The notes beneath the pieces were generated by a model. It was not told the origin of the DNA, did no database searches, and worked only from the letters and a program-made list of their open reading frames with translations. DNA of 64,000 bases from assembly GCF_022581195.2 (NCBI RefSeq), contig NC_061475.1, positions 3,348,001 to 3,412,000 of the forward strand, in the 5' to 3' direction. The DNA is from Helicoverpa zea (lineage: Eukaryota > Arthropoda > Insecta > Lepidoptera > Noctuidae). This document shows positions 45,254 to 56,370 of the stretch, in pieces; positions within the stretch are counted from its first letter, which is position 1, and every line of letters starts with the position of its first letter. Position numbers and translations under genes: made by a program.

Positions 45254-45451
45254 TTGGTACCTTCCAGACACTTATCGGATATCGAAGGGACGGAAGGATT
45301 AGTGGCGATAAGGCCTCTCTTTGAGAAGTGGCTCGGGAGGAATCATGGCGCCCTTACCTTAAGCCTGACGCAGGTCCTCATTAGACACGGTGGCTTCGAA
45401 AGAAACCTGCATCGGATCGGACAGAAATCGGCGCTCGGGTGTCCCATATAA
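45254..45451 (+). pseudogene. C-terminal fragment of an R1/jockey-type non-LTR reverse transcriptase
   Basis: The frame ends LTLSLTQVLIRHGGFERNLH, then RIGQKSALGCPI and a stop. The pattern L.Q.L.GHG.F..YL.RIG......C is the region between the reverse transcriptase domain and the C-terminal zinc knuckle in R1-clade elements. It stops at the first expected Cys. Only about 65 residues remain and no ends were found. Confidence 0.6.
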
Positions 45452-46257
45452 AGAAGCATATCAGGTATCTCACCTTATGCTTCGAATTATTTTTCGTCTA
45501 GATTTTATAAGTGATGGTTGCCACCTCTATTCGCTTCCCTAATCTATGGTCTAAACACTGAAGTTAAATTCATTTTCTTTTACGAGTTTACCATTTAGTT
45601 TTTATGAGTTCTTACCAAAGTTTCTGATCTCTTCAAACGATGCTTTATTTGTGGATTATACTCGACGAATCTCTGGATCATAAATACCAGTTTTGTTGTT
45701 ATTTATGGCAGGCACTTAAAGTATTATGGACTTTATACTAAACAGCTTTATCGCTTAGATATTGTGGCCAATAAATATCACATTAACATGTTCACTTTTT
45801 TAAATAGAAATAATAATACAAGAAAGACTATGGTTTCTTTTTACCCGCGTGTGTAAAGAAGTTCTCGCGGGACACGGTTGAAACCACTGGCTAAAGCTAG
45901 CACTATTTATCTATCAGTCTACTGTTTGTTATCTAAAACATCTTCTTTTTCTTCTCAGTATTTTCTACACAAAGTTTATATACCTAGCTCATTTCATCGT
46001 ACATTGATAATTCCTTAAGCGGGCCTGACTATCCGTTGGGTGCTAAAGTATGATATGTTATAAGAACAATATGGGTCTCACTATTTCTAAACTATGTCAT
46101 ATTGCAGCTAATTTTATGGAAATTCTCAACACACCTCGTACGAGTAAAAATTTCACTACACTATGAATTAAACTTGATATTATTTCGTGAAAAATATGGC
46201 GCTTTCACATCGTAGATCACAAACAGTTTGTGAGATATTAAAAGAGTTTCTGTTATA
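45452..46257. other. intergenic DNA with a Helitron-like scrap
   Basis: CCCGCGTGTGTAAAG to GGCTAAAGCTAG near 45845-45900 resembles a decayed Helitron or related repeat end. Nothing else was seen. Confidence 0.3.
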
Positions 46258-46590
46258 AGTATGTTAGAAACACGGAGAAAGAAAAGATTAGCAGAGATCC
46301 CATAAGACAGGTGGGTTAAGCGCCTTCCTCTAGGTCAGCTAACGTACGGTTGGCGTGACCAAAACGCTCAGTTATGAGTGAACTAACAAGCCTATCGGGT
46401 TCCTTAAGTCATCTGTCAAAGATTTTTGGTTGTCCAAAAAGTGGGCGCGTTCCAAAGAAGGTGTACAAGGGCGGAGTCAATATCGTTCTCGTCCTCCGAT
46501 CACCCACATTTCGGCGACGCTACTTCCTATATGAGATTATGCGTTGTGACATCTTCGCTAATCATTTGATTCTCTATGGCAAGAAGTAAT
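46258..46590 (+). repeat. copy 3 of the four-member repeat family
   Basis: AAAGAAAAGATTAGCAGAGA, CGGGTTCCTTAAGTCATCTG, GTGGGCGCGTTCCAAAGAAG, and ATTCTCTATGG at the end. A 71-codon ORF inside has no recognised domain. Confidence 0.6.
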
Positions 46591-46825
46591 TTCAGTTCAG
46601 TTATATCATGAGCCATTGCGTTCACAATTTATGATAAGCATTTAATAACTTTAGTTTTATTGCCTTTTAGTTATTGCTGTTCTGAAGATATTGCGTTACT
46701 GTGGGCGGTTTGAAATTGAAGTTGTTTTATCGAAGCAAGTTGGACATACTGATGAATAATGGCCTATATTTCAATTGTAATGGGTTTGATGCACAAACAC
46801 TCGAAACTACTTATGTCCCACTACA

Positions 46826-47211
46826 GGGCCCCGATTCTCCTAATTTTACTTAAGCGTCATACGATTCACGTTCGACTCGATTCGACTGAGATCCGATCCC
46901 GACTCGATTACGATTGAAGCGTATGTGGCATTCCGCTATTTTTTCTTTGAAATAAACGTTTTTATCCTCTTTGTCATTCAATAATGAATCATTTTGTCTG
47001 CAAATGATTAACGATTTGCAAAATGATTGTACAGCAAACTACCGTATGGACCAAAATCACCAAAATAGCAGACCAATCGCACACCAATCAAATGTCAATC
47101 GAATACGATTGGTCTTTTATTAGTAGCAGAATGCCCGATGTGGTTAAAACTGCTATTGCGATTCGATTTCTACTCGATTTTGACATTATTAACTTAGGAG
47201 AATCGGGCCCC
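46826..47211. mobile_element. MITE with GGGCCCCGATTCTCCTAA ends, 386 bp
   Basis: The left end GGGCCCCGATTCTCCTAA is inverted at the right as GGGCCCGATTCTCCTAA (one base shorter). The interior is dense in CGATT and its reverse (AATCG). The flanks share CA on both sides. The 103-codon ORF starting at 47023 lies across it and is spurious. Confidence 0.65.
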
Positions 47212-47230
47212 AGTTCTGAATTTATGAAGT

Positions 47231-47410
47231 TACTAGCTGTTGTCCACAGCTTCGTGCAAGTACCGAGGAAATTAGTTTCTACGCTCGGAAAGAAAGTTTC
47301 TCACATATGTGGTTATACTGATGTATTAAGCTAAAGTCTCATTAAAATTTGTTTAGTAGTTTTTGCCTGAAGGAGTAACAAACATTCATACATCCAAACT
47401 TACATGTTTA
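47231..47410 (-). mobile_element. degraded antisense Helitron-type repeat
   Basis: CTAGCTGTTGTCCACAGC at one end and AGTAACAAACATTCATACAT near the other match, in reverse, the element at 20672-20873. Confidence 0.45.
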
Positions 47411-47562
47411 TCAGTTGTATGACTAACATCTACACATCATTAAAAACTTTCACGTATACAAAGGAGGGAATTCAGAAAACTCTTACACAAAGATAAAATA
47501 AATAAAACTTTTCCAGTTTCCACAATGCAGAAGTAGCATAACACTCCAAATCAGTGCCACTA

Positions 47563-47802
47563 TCCTCCGAGCCTTTTTCCCAATCATATTGGGGTCGGCT
47601 TCCAGTCTAACCGGATTCAGCTGAGTACCAGTGCTTTACAAGAAGCGACTGCCTATCTGACCTCCTCAACCCAGTTACCCGGGCAACCCGATACCCCTTG
47701 GTTAGACTGGTGTCAGACTTACTGGCTTCTGACTACCCGTAACGACTGCCAAGGATGTTCAATGACAGCCGGGACCTACAGTTTAACGTGCCATCCGAAA
47801 CA
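47563..47802 (-). mobile_element. SINE family 1, antisense, 11-bp target duplication
   Basis: CAGTGCCACTA at 47552-47562 and 47803-47813 flanks the copy, TCCTCCGAGCC to GCCATCCGAAACA. It is nearly identical to the copies at 33692 and 55973, so it is young. Confidence 0.88.
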
Positions 47803-48586
47803 CAGTGCCACTAACATAAGTGAAATAACATCTTTGCGTGTTTAACCCCACTTAGCTCAGGTAGGTACAGCGTAAAGCCTGCGTTATCGCTGCGTAATCG
47901 CAGCATGATCGCGACGGCATAGCGTTTAGTTGCCGAGTTAGCCAACTCGATTTAATTTATCTCCGATCTTAATTTATTGGTGTCTTTAATTGAATTCTTA
48001 ATCTCTTTGAAGATTTAATTGCGGAGGGCTTAAGTATCAATTTAGTTTTTTTTTGTGAATCTGGGTTTTAAGGGCTTTATTATTTCACTACCTATTCCCT
48101 GCGGTTTCACCCAGGGAACTATCTATTCCCGTATCCGGGTAAATAGTAGCCTTATGTACTTTCGCAGATTTTAAGTCAAAGTCAAACATTTATTCGCGTT
48201 TGTGACGCATAAAAACACAAAACAGAACAAGCAAATAGAAAATATGGCAACATACGGAAACTTGTTAAGCTACCTATCCTACCTATGTGAACCAAATTGC
48301 ATTGATGTGAAAGTGCGACAGACTTTATGATATTAAATACTAAGTATTAGTGTAAATCCACTGTCTACGTAAATCTTTCAAAAATTAAGATAATCCAAAG
48401 TATTTTTACCTTTATTCCTATTTGGGAAGATATACATGCAGTTACACGCGCACACAAACAAGGAAATTCTCGAACCTTCTATCAAAACAACTGACTACAC
48501 CTGTGTCTCAGTCAGAGTGACAAGTAAGTCCATCACGGTAGTAAGATGAATCACCTCGCATTCCCGCGACCACCCCCAACTAGTGG

Positions 48587-49025
48587 GAAAACATGGAGAA
48601 TAAAATGACTAGCGGAGGTGCCATATCCCGGGGCTGTGGGATTGTTCGAAAGAGTTACCGCGGCCCTGGTACATTAAGGGCTTAAGAAGGAACATGATGG
48701 ATTTTAGTCAGTAAGAGTCTGACACTCCCTCACGCTACTAACCCATAGCGGGAGGAGTCATTTGATGCTTTCCCAGAAAAAAAGGTGGTATATCGGAAAA
48801 TCGTGTAATCGAAGATAGTCACTGTTTTCGCCCTTATACGCCTTCTTTTGACCCGATTTTTTTTGTTTTCTAAAATTCGTTGATAGATGCATCAAAGAAT
48901 CCGAACGCCTCGTTATTTCACTCGTAGTTGATCGCTTTAGTCATGCTCACCATACGAATTTGACCTATAAGAAGGCGCCTGACCTACCTGCATTATGGCA
49001 TCTCCATTCATCCTACTCCGTGTAG
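48587..49025 (-). repeat. copy 4 of the four-member repeat, with a second repeat inside
   Basis: It starts with CATGGAGAATAAAATGACTA, the reverse of the end of copy 2, and ends with GCGCCTGACCTACCTGC and ACTCCGTGT. Between them, 48622-48775 is the GTTACCGCGGCCCTG repeat also found at 23960 and 52559. Confidence 0.55.
48622..48775 (+). repeat. GTTACCGCGGCCCTG repeat, second copy
   Basis: CGAAAGAGTTACCGCGGCCC, ATTTTAGTCAGTAAGAGTCT, GACACTCCCTCAC and GGGAGGAGTCATTTGATG. It is placed inside repeat copy 4. Confidence 0.55.
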
Positions 49026-51800
49026 GAAATATATCAGTAATGTACTCCGGTATGGTTGCACACGTTTGGGAGATGTTGGTTATCACAGTTTGTCGCTTAT
49101 ATTGCTTTATTGGTCTACGTGATAGTCCAGTTCGTAGAAGGGGATTTTGTGTAGTTTGAGGAGAGAAAAGTGTCTTTTAATGTATGGCATATCTAGTATT
49201 AGCAATAGCCTTTCAAATGCGCGTCTTGGTTTCGTTTGCACGTTTCTGGAGGAATTGTTCCTATTACTTACCCGAAAAAAGCCTTTTGCTTCGTGCAAAA
49301 TTGTACCCCTATCAGTTTAGTCGTTTTGGCATACCTAATTGCGTAACACACAGTCATGGTAAAAAAATGTATTTACCTACGTGACATTTTGAGTATTAGC
49401 GATAGTAGGTAGGTACTATAAGGATATAAATCTGATATCAAGCGTACAATTTTAATTATAGTAAAAATAACTGGTATACCAAGATACACATCGATGTCCA
49501 TTTTAAAAATAATCACCTTTGAATTTCTTCTAACCATGCACTTGACTTATCTCTAGAAACAATTGAAAATCTTTTAAGACAGGTCGCTCCATCCGGAAGG
49601 CTTAGAAAAGGGCGCAGGTGCAACGTGCAATGGCCACTTTGAACAACTTTAATCTGATATTATATGGATGCTGGCTTACGTTCATCTAGCTGTATGGGAC
49701 AAAAGACTTCTAGAAAGGTCATCCTCGGAGCCTTTTTCCCAACTATGTTGGGGTCGGCTTCCAGTTTAAAGGTATTGAAAAAAAATATATATATATATTT
49801 CTCTATCATAGAAAGAAAGGTTTTTTTTTATTTACACAAAATATAAGCCAGTATTCAAAAAACTATGAAAAATACATCCCTATTTTTAACCCACTATAAT
49901 GAAAGGAAGACATTTTCGATTCGACAGTATATTTTTTTGTCTTTTACCTGGCAAGTTTAAGTTAAGGCTTACCCTAAAATCTACATTCGAATTCTAAAAT
50001 ATATCTACTTATAAATAAAAATATATCTTATCAACACTTTTTTCGACCCGTTAATATCTAAAAAAACAATACCTTAGTTTCAGCTGGTCCACCAGTTCAT
50101 ATTTTCTAAGACACACCAATATCTCTTGCACATAATAAAACAAAAGAATAAAGTACAAAATCAGCCAGTCTTTACACCCTCGATCACATCTGTTAAAATA
50201 TTCACAAATCTCCCAGTAGATTTATTTCTCAATAACCCACAGATTTCCACGAACTTACTTGATAAAAATACTAACTTCGTATTTTAGGAGCAAAAACTAT
50301 TTCTACCGTGGCCATAAGTTTCTATAATAATTCAGAGGAGGCACGCTTTTCTGCGATTTTTCTTTCAGGCCCATGTCAGCGGTGAAACATTGCTGGGAGT
50401 TTATCAAATAGATATACTGTACTTATAAGTAATTTATCATGGTGCTATATATTATGTTAGGTAGGTCGGGAAATTATTATGTTCTAGGATTTATAAACCT
50501 TAGTAAATTTGGCGGCCTTTTGCCCTTTTTTGCATGTATTATTCAATCATCTTTACCGATATTGGAAAGATAAACAGGAAAGTGGTTTTCTGCCCGTATG
50601 GTGTTAAAATTACTGAATTCATCTAGATAAAAGATAATTGTGTCGTCCGCTTACAATCGGTTTTGCTCACTACAATGTTTTAGGCTAATTCGATTAGATA
50701 ATTTTCGATCCGACTTTAAGAAATCTTATTCTCAAACTCAAACAAGATGTGCGATGCGTACGATGCGGACAGGTGGACGCACTTGTTTGAGTTTCTATAT
50801 AAATAATACTACGATCCGTTGCGTGCGATACGTCCGTTGCGTACGATACCGACAAGTGGACGCTTAGCTTTAAGCCGCGTTCCCAATTTGAAAAATTCAC
50901 TTCAACTTCATAATATTAGTATTATCAACTACTTATAATAATAATAATTGTCCTTGGGGACATTTCTATAGTGTATATAGGGATAATCGTCTGTTTTGTG
51001 TCACCACTCCATTAAAGTTGTCTCAAAAACGCTGCAGCGTGTTGGCTTCGGCCCCACGTTCGCCTCCCAAAAATCTGGTAGAGACATACAAAATAATAAT
51101 AACACATTTATTTCAGACCAAAATACAAGATTCATAAGATGAGTGTTAGTAAAAATAAGATAAAACTTATGCAACTAAGTAAAGTCACAGGTACAACTTA
51201 TATACCTACTTACATACCACAAGGCATTCGTCTTGCTCCTTATATTATGACAAAGTAAAATATGTTTATGGTGTGTTCGTCTATATTTGTGTTTTCCCCG
51301 CGGGCGGTCGCCGCTGACGAATATTAATTCCATAGCTTGTTTTGGCATTATAAAATAAAAAAATAATAAAAATAAAAATAAAAATCGCTAAATTATAACC
51401 GCTATGTACTTTTTATTATTTTGTGAGGAAACTTCACGTTTCTGTAAGGAAAATAAGGAATATTTTCTTTTATTGTAATAAATTGATATCAATATTTATG
51501 AAGTTGTGTTGGACAAGGATTTCAAAGGTTGCTGTTTATTTATGTAAACATCAATGTCGTGTGTTAATGAAATCTTCCGTAAAGCCACATGCTAATATCA
51601 CATTATGTTTTAGAGTGGTTTTTTTTCCGAGGTTTCACAGCAGCTAATTTCGTGATGCCCGGATAACGTGTATGGATAATGTAGCTTCCTTAGTGACAGA
51701 TGTGTTTTAAACCGGCTCAGTAGTTTTGGAGCCTTCAAGGCAGACAAACAAACAAACAAAAACATGTTTTCTTCTTAAACTCAATGTAAGTATGGATTAC
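49026..51800. other. mostly unannotated intergenic DNA
   Basis: It contains a 48-bp SINE family 1 remnant at 49720-49768 (CATCCTCGGAGCC, ATGTTGGGGTCGGCTTCCAG), an A-rich patch at 51350-51385, and a CG-rich repeated block at 50734-50865. No gene was seen. Confidence 0.35.
49720..49768 (-). mobile_element. SINE family 1 3'-end remnant
   Basis: CGGAGCCTTTTTCCCAACTA, then TGTTGGGGTCGGCTTCCAGT. Only the last 48 bp of the family are left, an extreme 5' truncation. Confidence 0.75.
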
Positions 51801-51975
51801 TAGCTTCCGCCAGCGGCTTCGCCCGCGTGGTGTGTTGATAAAAAGTTGCCTATGTGTTAATCCAGGGTATCACCTATCTACATACCAAATTTCAATCAAG
51901 TCGGCCCAGCCGTTTCTGCGTGATTGAATAACAAACATACATCCATACATTCTCACAAACTTTCACATTTATAAG
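51801..51975 (-). mobile_element. antisense Helitron-type repeat
   Basis: It starts ACTAGCTTCCGCCAGCGGC (reverse of a CTAGT 3' end) and passes CAAGTCGGCCCAGCCGTTTC, then AACAAACATACATCCATACA and ACTTTCACATTTATAA, the reverse of the usual 5' region. Confidence 0.6.
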
Positions 51976-52558
51976 TAAGATTATAATATAAGTAAGTAGT
52001 AAGATAAGTAAGATTGTTTGAAGTTCAGTTCAAAATGTGACTTTCGCCTTGCAAACATATGTACACACAACCTCTCATGTACCACTTTTCAACAGATGTG
52101 CTAACACTTAAGCATTTATTCGTCAATTTCTGACCGTTACCGCCATACGTTGCATTGTATAGCAAGGCTTACGTTACAGCAACTAGTTAGACTGACCACA
52201 GAGTAGCAATGCTCCACTGACCCTGTTTAGTCTGTGGCATCGTGTTACTCAAACCTCGTGCTATTATAGGTTGCTATGAATTTTAATATCCGCTTGCTAG
52301 CAAAATATAAGCAGAAAAATCTTAGCGGCTGCTTGTAATCTATAGGTATTTATTACTATTATAAAGCTGATGAGTTTGTTCGTAGGAACGAGCTATAATC
52401 TCAGGAACTGGACAAAGCTTTTGCTACCCTTTTTGTTAATCCATAAATAGAGATAAGGCTATTGGCTCATTTAATTTTATCTCGGAAGTAGTTACCTCAG
52501 ATCACTGTCAAGAGTTAGCTGTAACATAAACTTAACTTAACTTTTAACGACGTCAAAT
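51976..52558. other. intergenic DNA without recognised features
   Basis: AT-rich with small direct AAGTAAGTA repeats near 51990; nothing else. Confidence 0.35.
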
Positions 52559-52705
52559 ATCATCAAATGACCCCTCCCGCTGTGGGTTAGCAGCGGTGAG
52601 GGAGTGTCAGACTCTTACTGACTAAAAACCGTCGTGTTCCGTCGTAGGCCTTTTATGTACCAGGGCCGCGGTATCTCTTTCGAACATACATACCGCAGCT
52701 CCGGC
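52559..52705 (-). repeat. GTTACCGCGGCCCTG repeat, antisense copy
   Basis: TCATCAAATGACCCCTCCCG, GTGAGGGAGTGTCAGACTCT, CAGGGCCGCGGTATCTCTTT and CGAACATACATACCG. Reverse of 23960-24124. Confidence 0.6.
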
Positions 52706-54473
52706 AGGCCCTTGCAGAAAAAGACCTTACATAAAGATAATTCCAAAAATAAAAAAATAATTATTTGTCTGCTTTTCTTAAAATCTTTTCTTGATTTTTT
52801 ATTCCTGCACGCCGTCGTGGCATTCGATGCAAGAAGTTGGTAATTCCCAACGCTAAGGCCCGAGTTGTCCGTTCAGTATAAACGTTAGTATTCTTCAAAG
52901 AACTGTTTACTCTGAATTTTAATAATCACAAACAACTAGAACCTAAGTACTACCGTTGCATGTAGTGTCTGCAGTTCAGTTCAAAGCCCTGCTCCTCATC
53001 ACAGGATATTCACGTCACCTTCCTTATGTATGTGTACCCGCTGCTTAATCATGATAGACTAAGGTATAAGAGTTAGCGATTGCGTATTGGACTTGTTGAT
53101 TTGCTAAAGTACATACTCAAAAGCACATTTTTTTGTCCTGGTGAAAATTGTGTCAAAAAGCTAAAAAAATATAATAGGATTTGAAGGATTTGAAAAAAAA
53201 AAACATGACTCGCGGATAGAAAATATAAAAATAAATAAAATAAAATAATAATCTTTCTGTCAAAACTTCAATAAAACTATACCAGATAGGTATACCTACA
53301 CAGTAATTTTCTTTCCAACTTTTGTTAAACCTCATTAAACCATAGCAATTTCTCAATAAATCCATTGCCAACCACTAAACAAATTGTTTTAAACTTTAAA
53401 ACCTTCAGCCCAGAGTTCAATTTTCACCACCCCATCAGCTTATAGTTTAAGCCGCTTCGTTAAGACGTAGTATAAAATCTAATCCAGGGTTACACGCCCT
53501 CAGGCAATCTGACTTGAGAGGAACTTAATTTCCCACTAATTTGTAGTCAGTTTTGCTGGGAATTCAATCGAAAAGCCGTGACTAGGCACTTGCGTGGTGC
53601 ATACATGATGATTACTTTAATAGGTAGAATATCAGGAATCTACAGGTTAAAATAAGGTTAATTAATGCTATTGACTAACTGGTGATTTCTTGATAAAGTG
53701 AACGCAGTAAACGTGAGTTCTGGTTATGGGGTCTTAAGGACTAAATCTATGTTTGAAGAGTACAAAGCGTATCCAATATCTTTAGTGAGTAAAAAGCTTC
53801 CGCACGCGGTTAGACCCACGCCACATGATAACTGCTCTGAGCACACGGATAAAAAGTAGCCTTTAGCTTTCCTGCGTAAATGAGCTATCTAACACAGAAA
53901 TATTTTTTTCTATTCAGTCCAACAACCTGTTCATTTTTTGATACAAGTATTAGATTCATATTTATAAGCGTAGGTACTTAAGCATCAATCTAACCACCTG
54001 TCTCAAGCTCACAAGCTAGAATACTAAATACGACATTAATTACAAAAACCTAAGTAATTAGAAAACCATTTCATCCTTCCTAATGTCCTGGATGTAACGA
54101 GGCAATGTGTTCGTTGAAGCTTTCTGTTTTTACCCTTCGATACAAAAAGAGGTGTGTTATAAAATGAGTTTATGTGTGTGGCATCTGGCTATTGCATCTT
54201 GGCTTTGACATTAATGAACCTATGTGAATGCCTTTTTTTAGGTTTGCCAGTAGTGATTTGAGATAAGTTTCGTCAAAACCGGCATAGTCGTTTTAAAGTT
54301 ATTAGCTGTTATTTCATGTTTTGGAAGTGACTACTGAAATATTCCCAGACACGATTTCTAGGTTAGTAAAAAATGCATGTACACAATATTTTCTTGCATA
54401 GGTATAAACACATTTTGGTAGCCCTGATTCCAAAATAAGTTATCTTCTCTGATGTAATACTACGGGTGCAAAA
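52706..54473. other. intergenic DNA without recognised features
   Basis: No ORF with coding character and no definable repeat, apart from a decayed CGCACGCGGTTAGACCCACG block near 53803-53890. Confidence 0.35.
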
Positions 54474-54771
54474 ATGCAACTTTTCTAAGTTTGTATGTAC
54501 TTTCTAAGTATATCTTAGACACCATTGGCTGTGTTTCGGATGGCACGTTAAACTGTAGGTCCCGGCTGTCATTGAACATCCTTGGCAGTCGTTACGGGTA
54601 GTCAGAAGCCAGTAAGTCTGACACCAGTCTAACCAAGGGGTATCGGGTTGCCCGGGCAACTGGGTTGAGGAGGTCAGATAGGCAGTCGCTTCTTGTAAAG
54701 CACTGGTACTCAGCTGAATCCGGTTAGACTGGAAGCCGACCCTAACATGATTGGGAAAAGGCTAGGAGGAT
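54474..54771 (+). mobile_element. SINE family 1, sense, lacking only the tRNA head
   Basis: TGCAACTTTTCTAAGTTTGT to CTAGGAGGATGAAA. It begins right after the position where the tRNA head ends in the full copies, and the tail has one GATGA unit. Confidence 0.85.
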
Positions 54772-54864
54772 GAAATAATTATGTAAGCTGTTAAATATTT
54801 TTAATTTGAACTGACTGAATAATTAAAGAATCACAATAACTATGTATGAATGCAATGAGAAAAT

Positions 54865-54916
54865 GAGAAAATGTTTGTAAACAGTAACTACAGTTACTGT
54901 TTACAAACATTTTCTC
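54865..54916. repeat. perfect 25-bp hairpin with 2-nt loop
   Basis: 54865-54889 (GAGAAAATGTTTGTAAACAG, then TAACT) is exactly inverted at 54892-54916 across AC. The GAGAAAATG start is itself part of a short direct repeat (GAGAAAATGAGAAAATG). Confidence 0.9.
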
Positions 54917-55957
54917 AGAAAGTCTACATTTTCCAATTTCACGTCCGTCGGTTTAGCCGTTACCGCGAAAGCGACAAGAAAAATCCAGAGACCAATAATA
55001 CATGAAACATAATACATATTTATCTGTCTCTATTGTATTGTTTACCCCCAGAAAGTTAAAAAGCGTAATAATACGCCGACAGTTGGTGGTTCCTCGCCGT
55101 TTTCTTATTTAGATAGTGTCCCTCAAACGTTCGCTTCTTAGAAGATTTACGAACGAACAGCTGTTGCAAATGTATTTATTATGTTTGTGAGATTTACTGG
55201 GTTTTGTATGTGAGATATTGTGCACAGAGTTGGGTAGAATCTGGAGTTAGTAGCTTGATATTAACATGTATTAGGAACGAACATATTGCCTTCGTAATAG
55301 TTGTAATCACTTCTTTAATTCAGGGTATTTAATTTTACTGCATTTTTTTTTCTAAAAATATAATAATAATAATAAAACTTTCTAACATCATACATGGCAA
55401 AAAAAACCATGATGAAAGTTGGTGACCGGCTAAGATTTTTAAATCTACAGTTTAGTAGACAAATGACTCTTAAATTAATATATTTGTAAATGAGGTCAAA
55501 AAAAGTCTACACACAATTTTCACACCATCCAATTTTTTCTTTCCTTCCGCAAAAAAAGCATTTCCAAATTGATACAATAATGTATGGAGCTAACCAAAAC
55601 CCCGTCTTAGAGGAATAGCCCGTAATCCTCGCAAAACATTCTTCTTCACGGACACTTTAATATCCGTATTTTCCGTATCTTAATAAATAGAGCCTCGCGG
55701 GATAGTCCCGACTTACTACAGATTACTGACGATTGATTAATGTACTCACTCTTTATAATATATCGCTTAGATATAAGGAAAATTTTGTGTTGTGTAAAAT
55801 TATTACACGATGAGTTTTCTTAGTACTTTCGTGAGTAAAGATATGAACATACGTAATTTTCTTTTGTACAAGTATCGTACAAGTGTTTAAAAAGTTTTAC
55901 TACTCAAGCTATTGCCTGCGGTCTTTTCCCAACCACCTAATAAGTAACCCTTTGTCG
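54917..55957. other. intergenic DNA without recognised features
   Basis: AT-rich with an ATA/AAT microsatellite-like run near 55355-55375. Confidence 0.35.
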
Positions 55958-55972
55958 GGTTATAGACTATCT

Positions 55973-56355
55973 CATCATCGTCCGAGCCTTTTTCCCAAAC
56001 TATATTGGGGTCGGCTTCCAGTCTAACCGGATTCAGCTGAGTACCAGTGCTTTACAAGAAGCGACTGCCTATCTGACCTCCTCAACACCCGGGCAACCCG
56101 ATACCCCTTGGTTAGACTGGTGTCAGACTTACTGGCTTCTGACTACCCGTAACGACTGCCAAGGATGTTCAATGACAGCCGGGACCTACAGTTTAACGTG
56201 CCATCCGAAACACAGTCAATGGTGCCTAAGATATACTTAGAAAGTACATACAAACTTAGAAAAGTTGCATTGGTACTTGCCCGACCTGGAATCGAACCCG
56301 CGCCCTCATACTCGAGAGGTTGGTTCTTTGCCCACTAGTCCACCACGACTTTTAC
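55973..56355 (-). mobile_element. SINE family 1, full-length, antisense, 15-bp target duplication
   Basis: GGTTATAGACTATCT at 55958-55972 and 56356-56370 flanks the copy. The tRNA head is at the right end: B box (reverse) GGAATCGAACC at 56288-56298 and A box (reverse) CCACTAGTCCA at 56332-56342. At 383 bp it is the best reference copy in the window. Confidence 0.92.
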
Positions 56356-56370
56356 GGTTATAGACTATCT

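Noticed and set aside
47023..47334. 103-codon ORF
   Set aside because: It starts inside the GGGCCCCGATT MITE and runs into a Helitron-like scrap; no domain.
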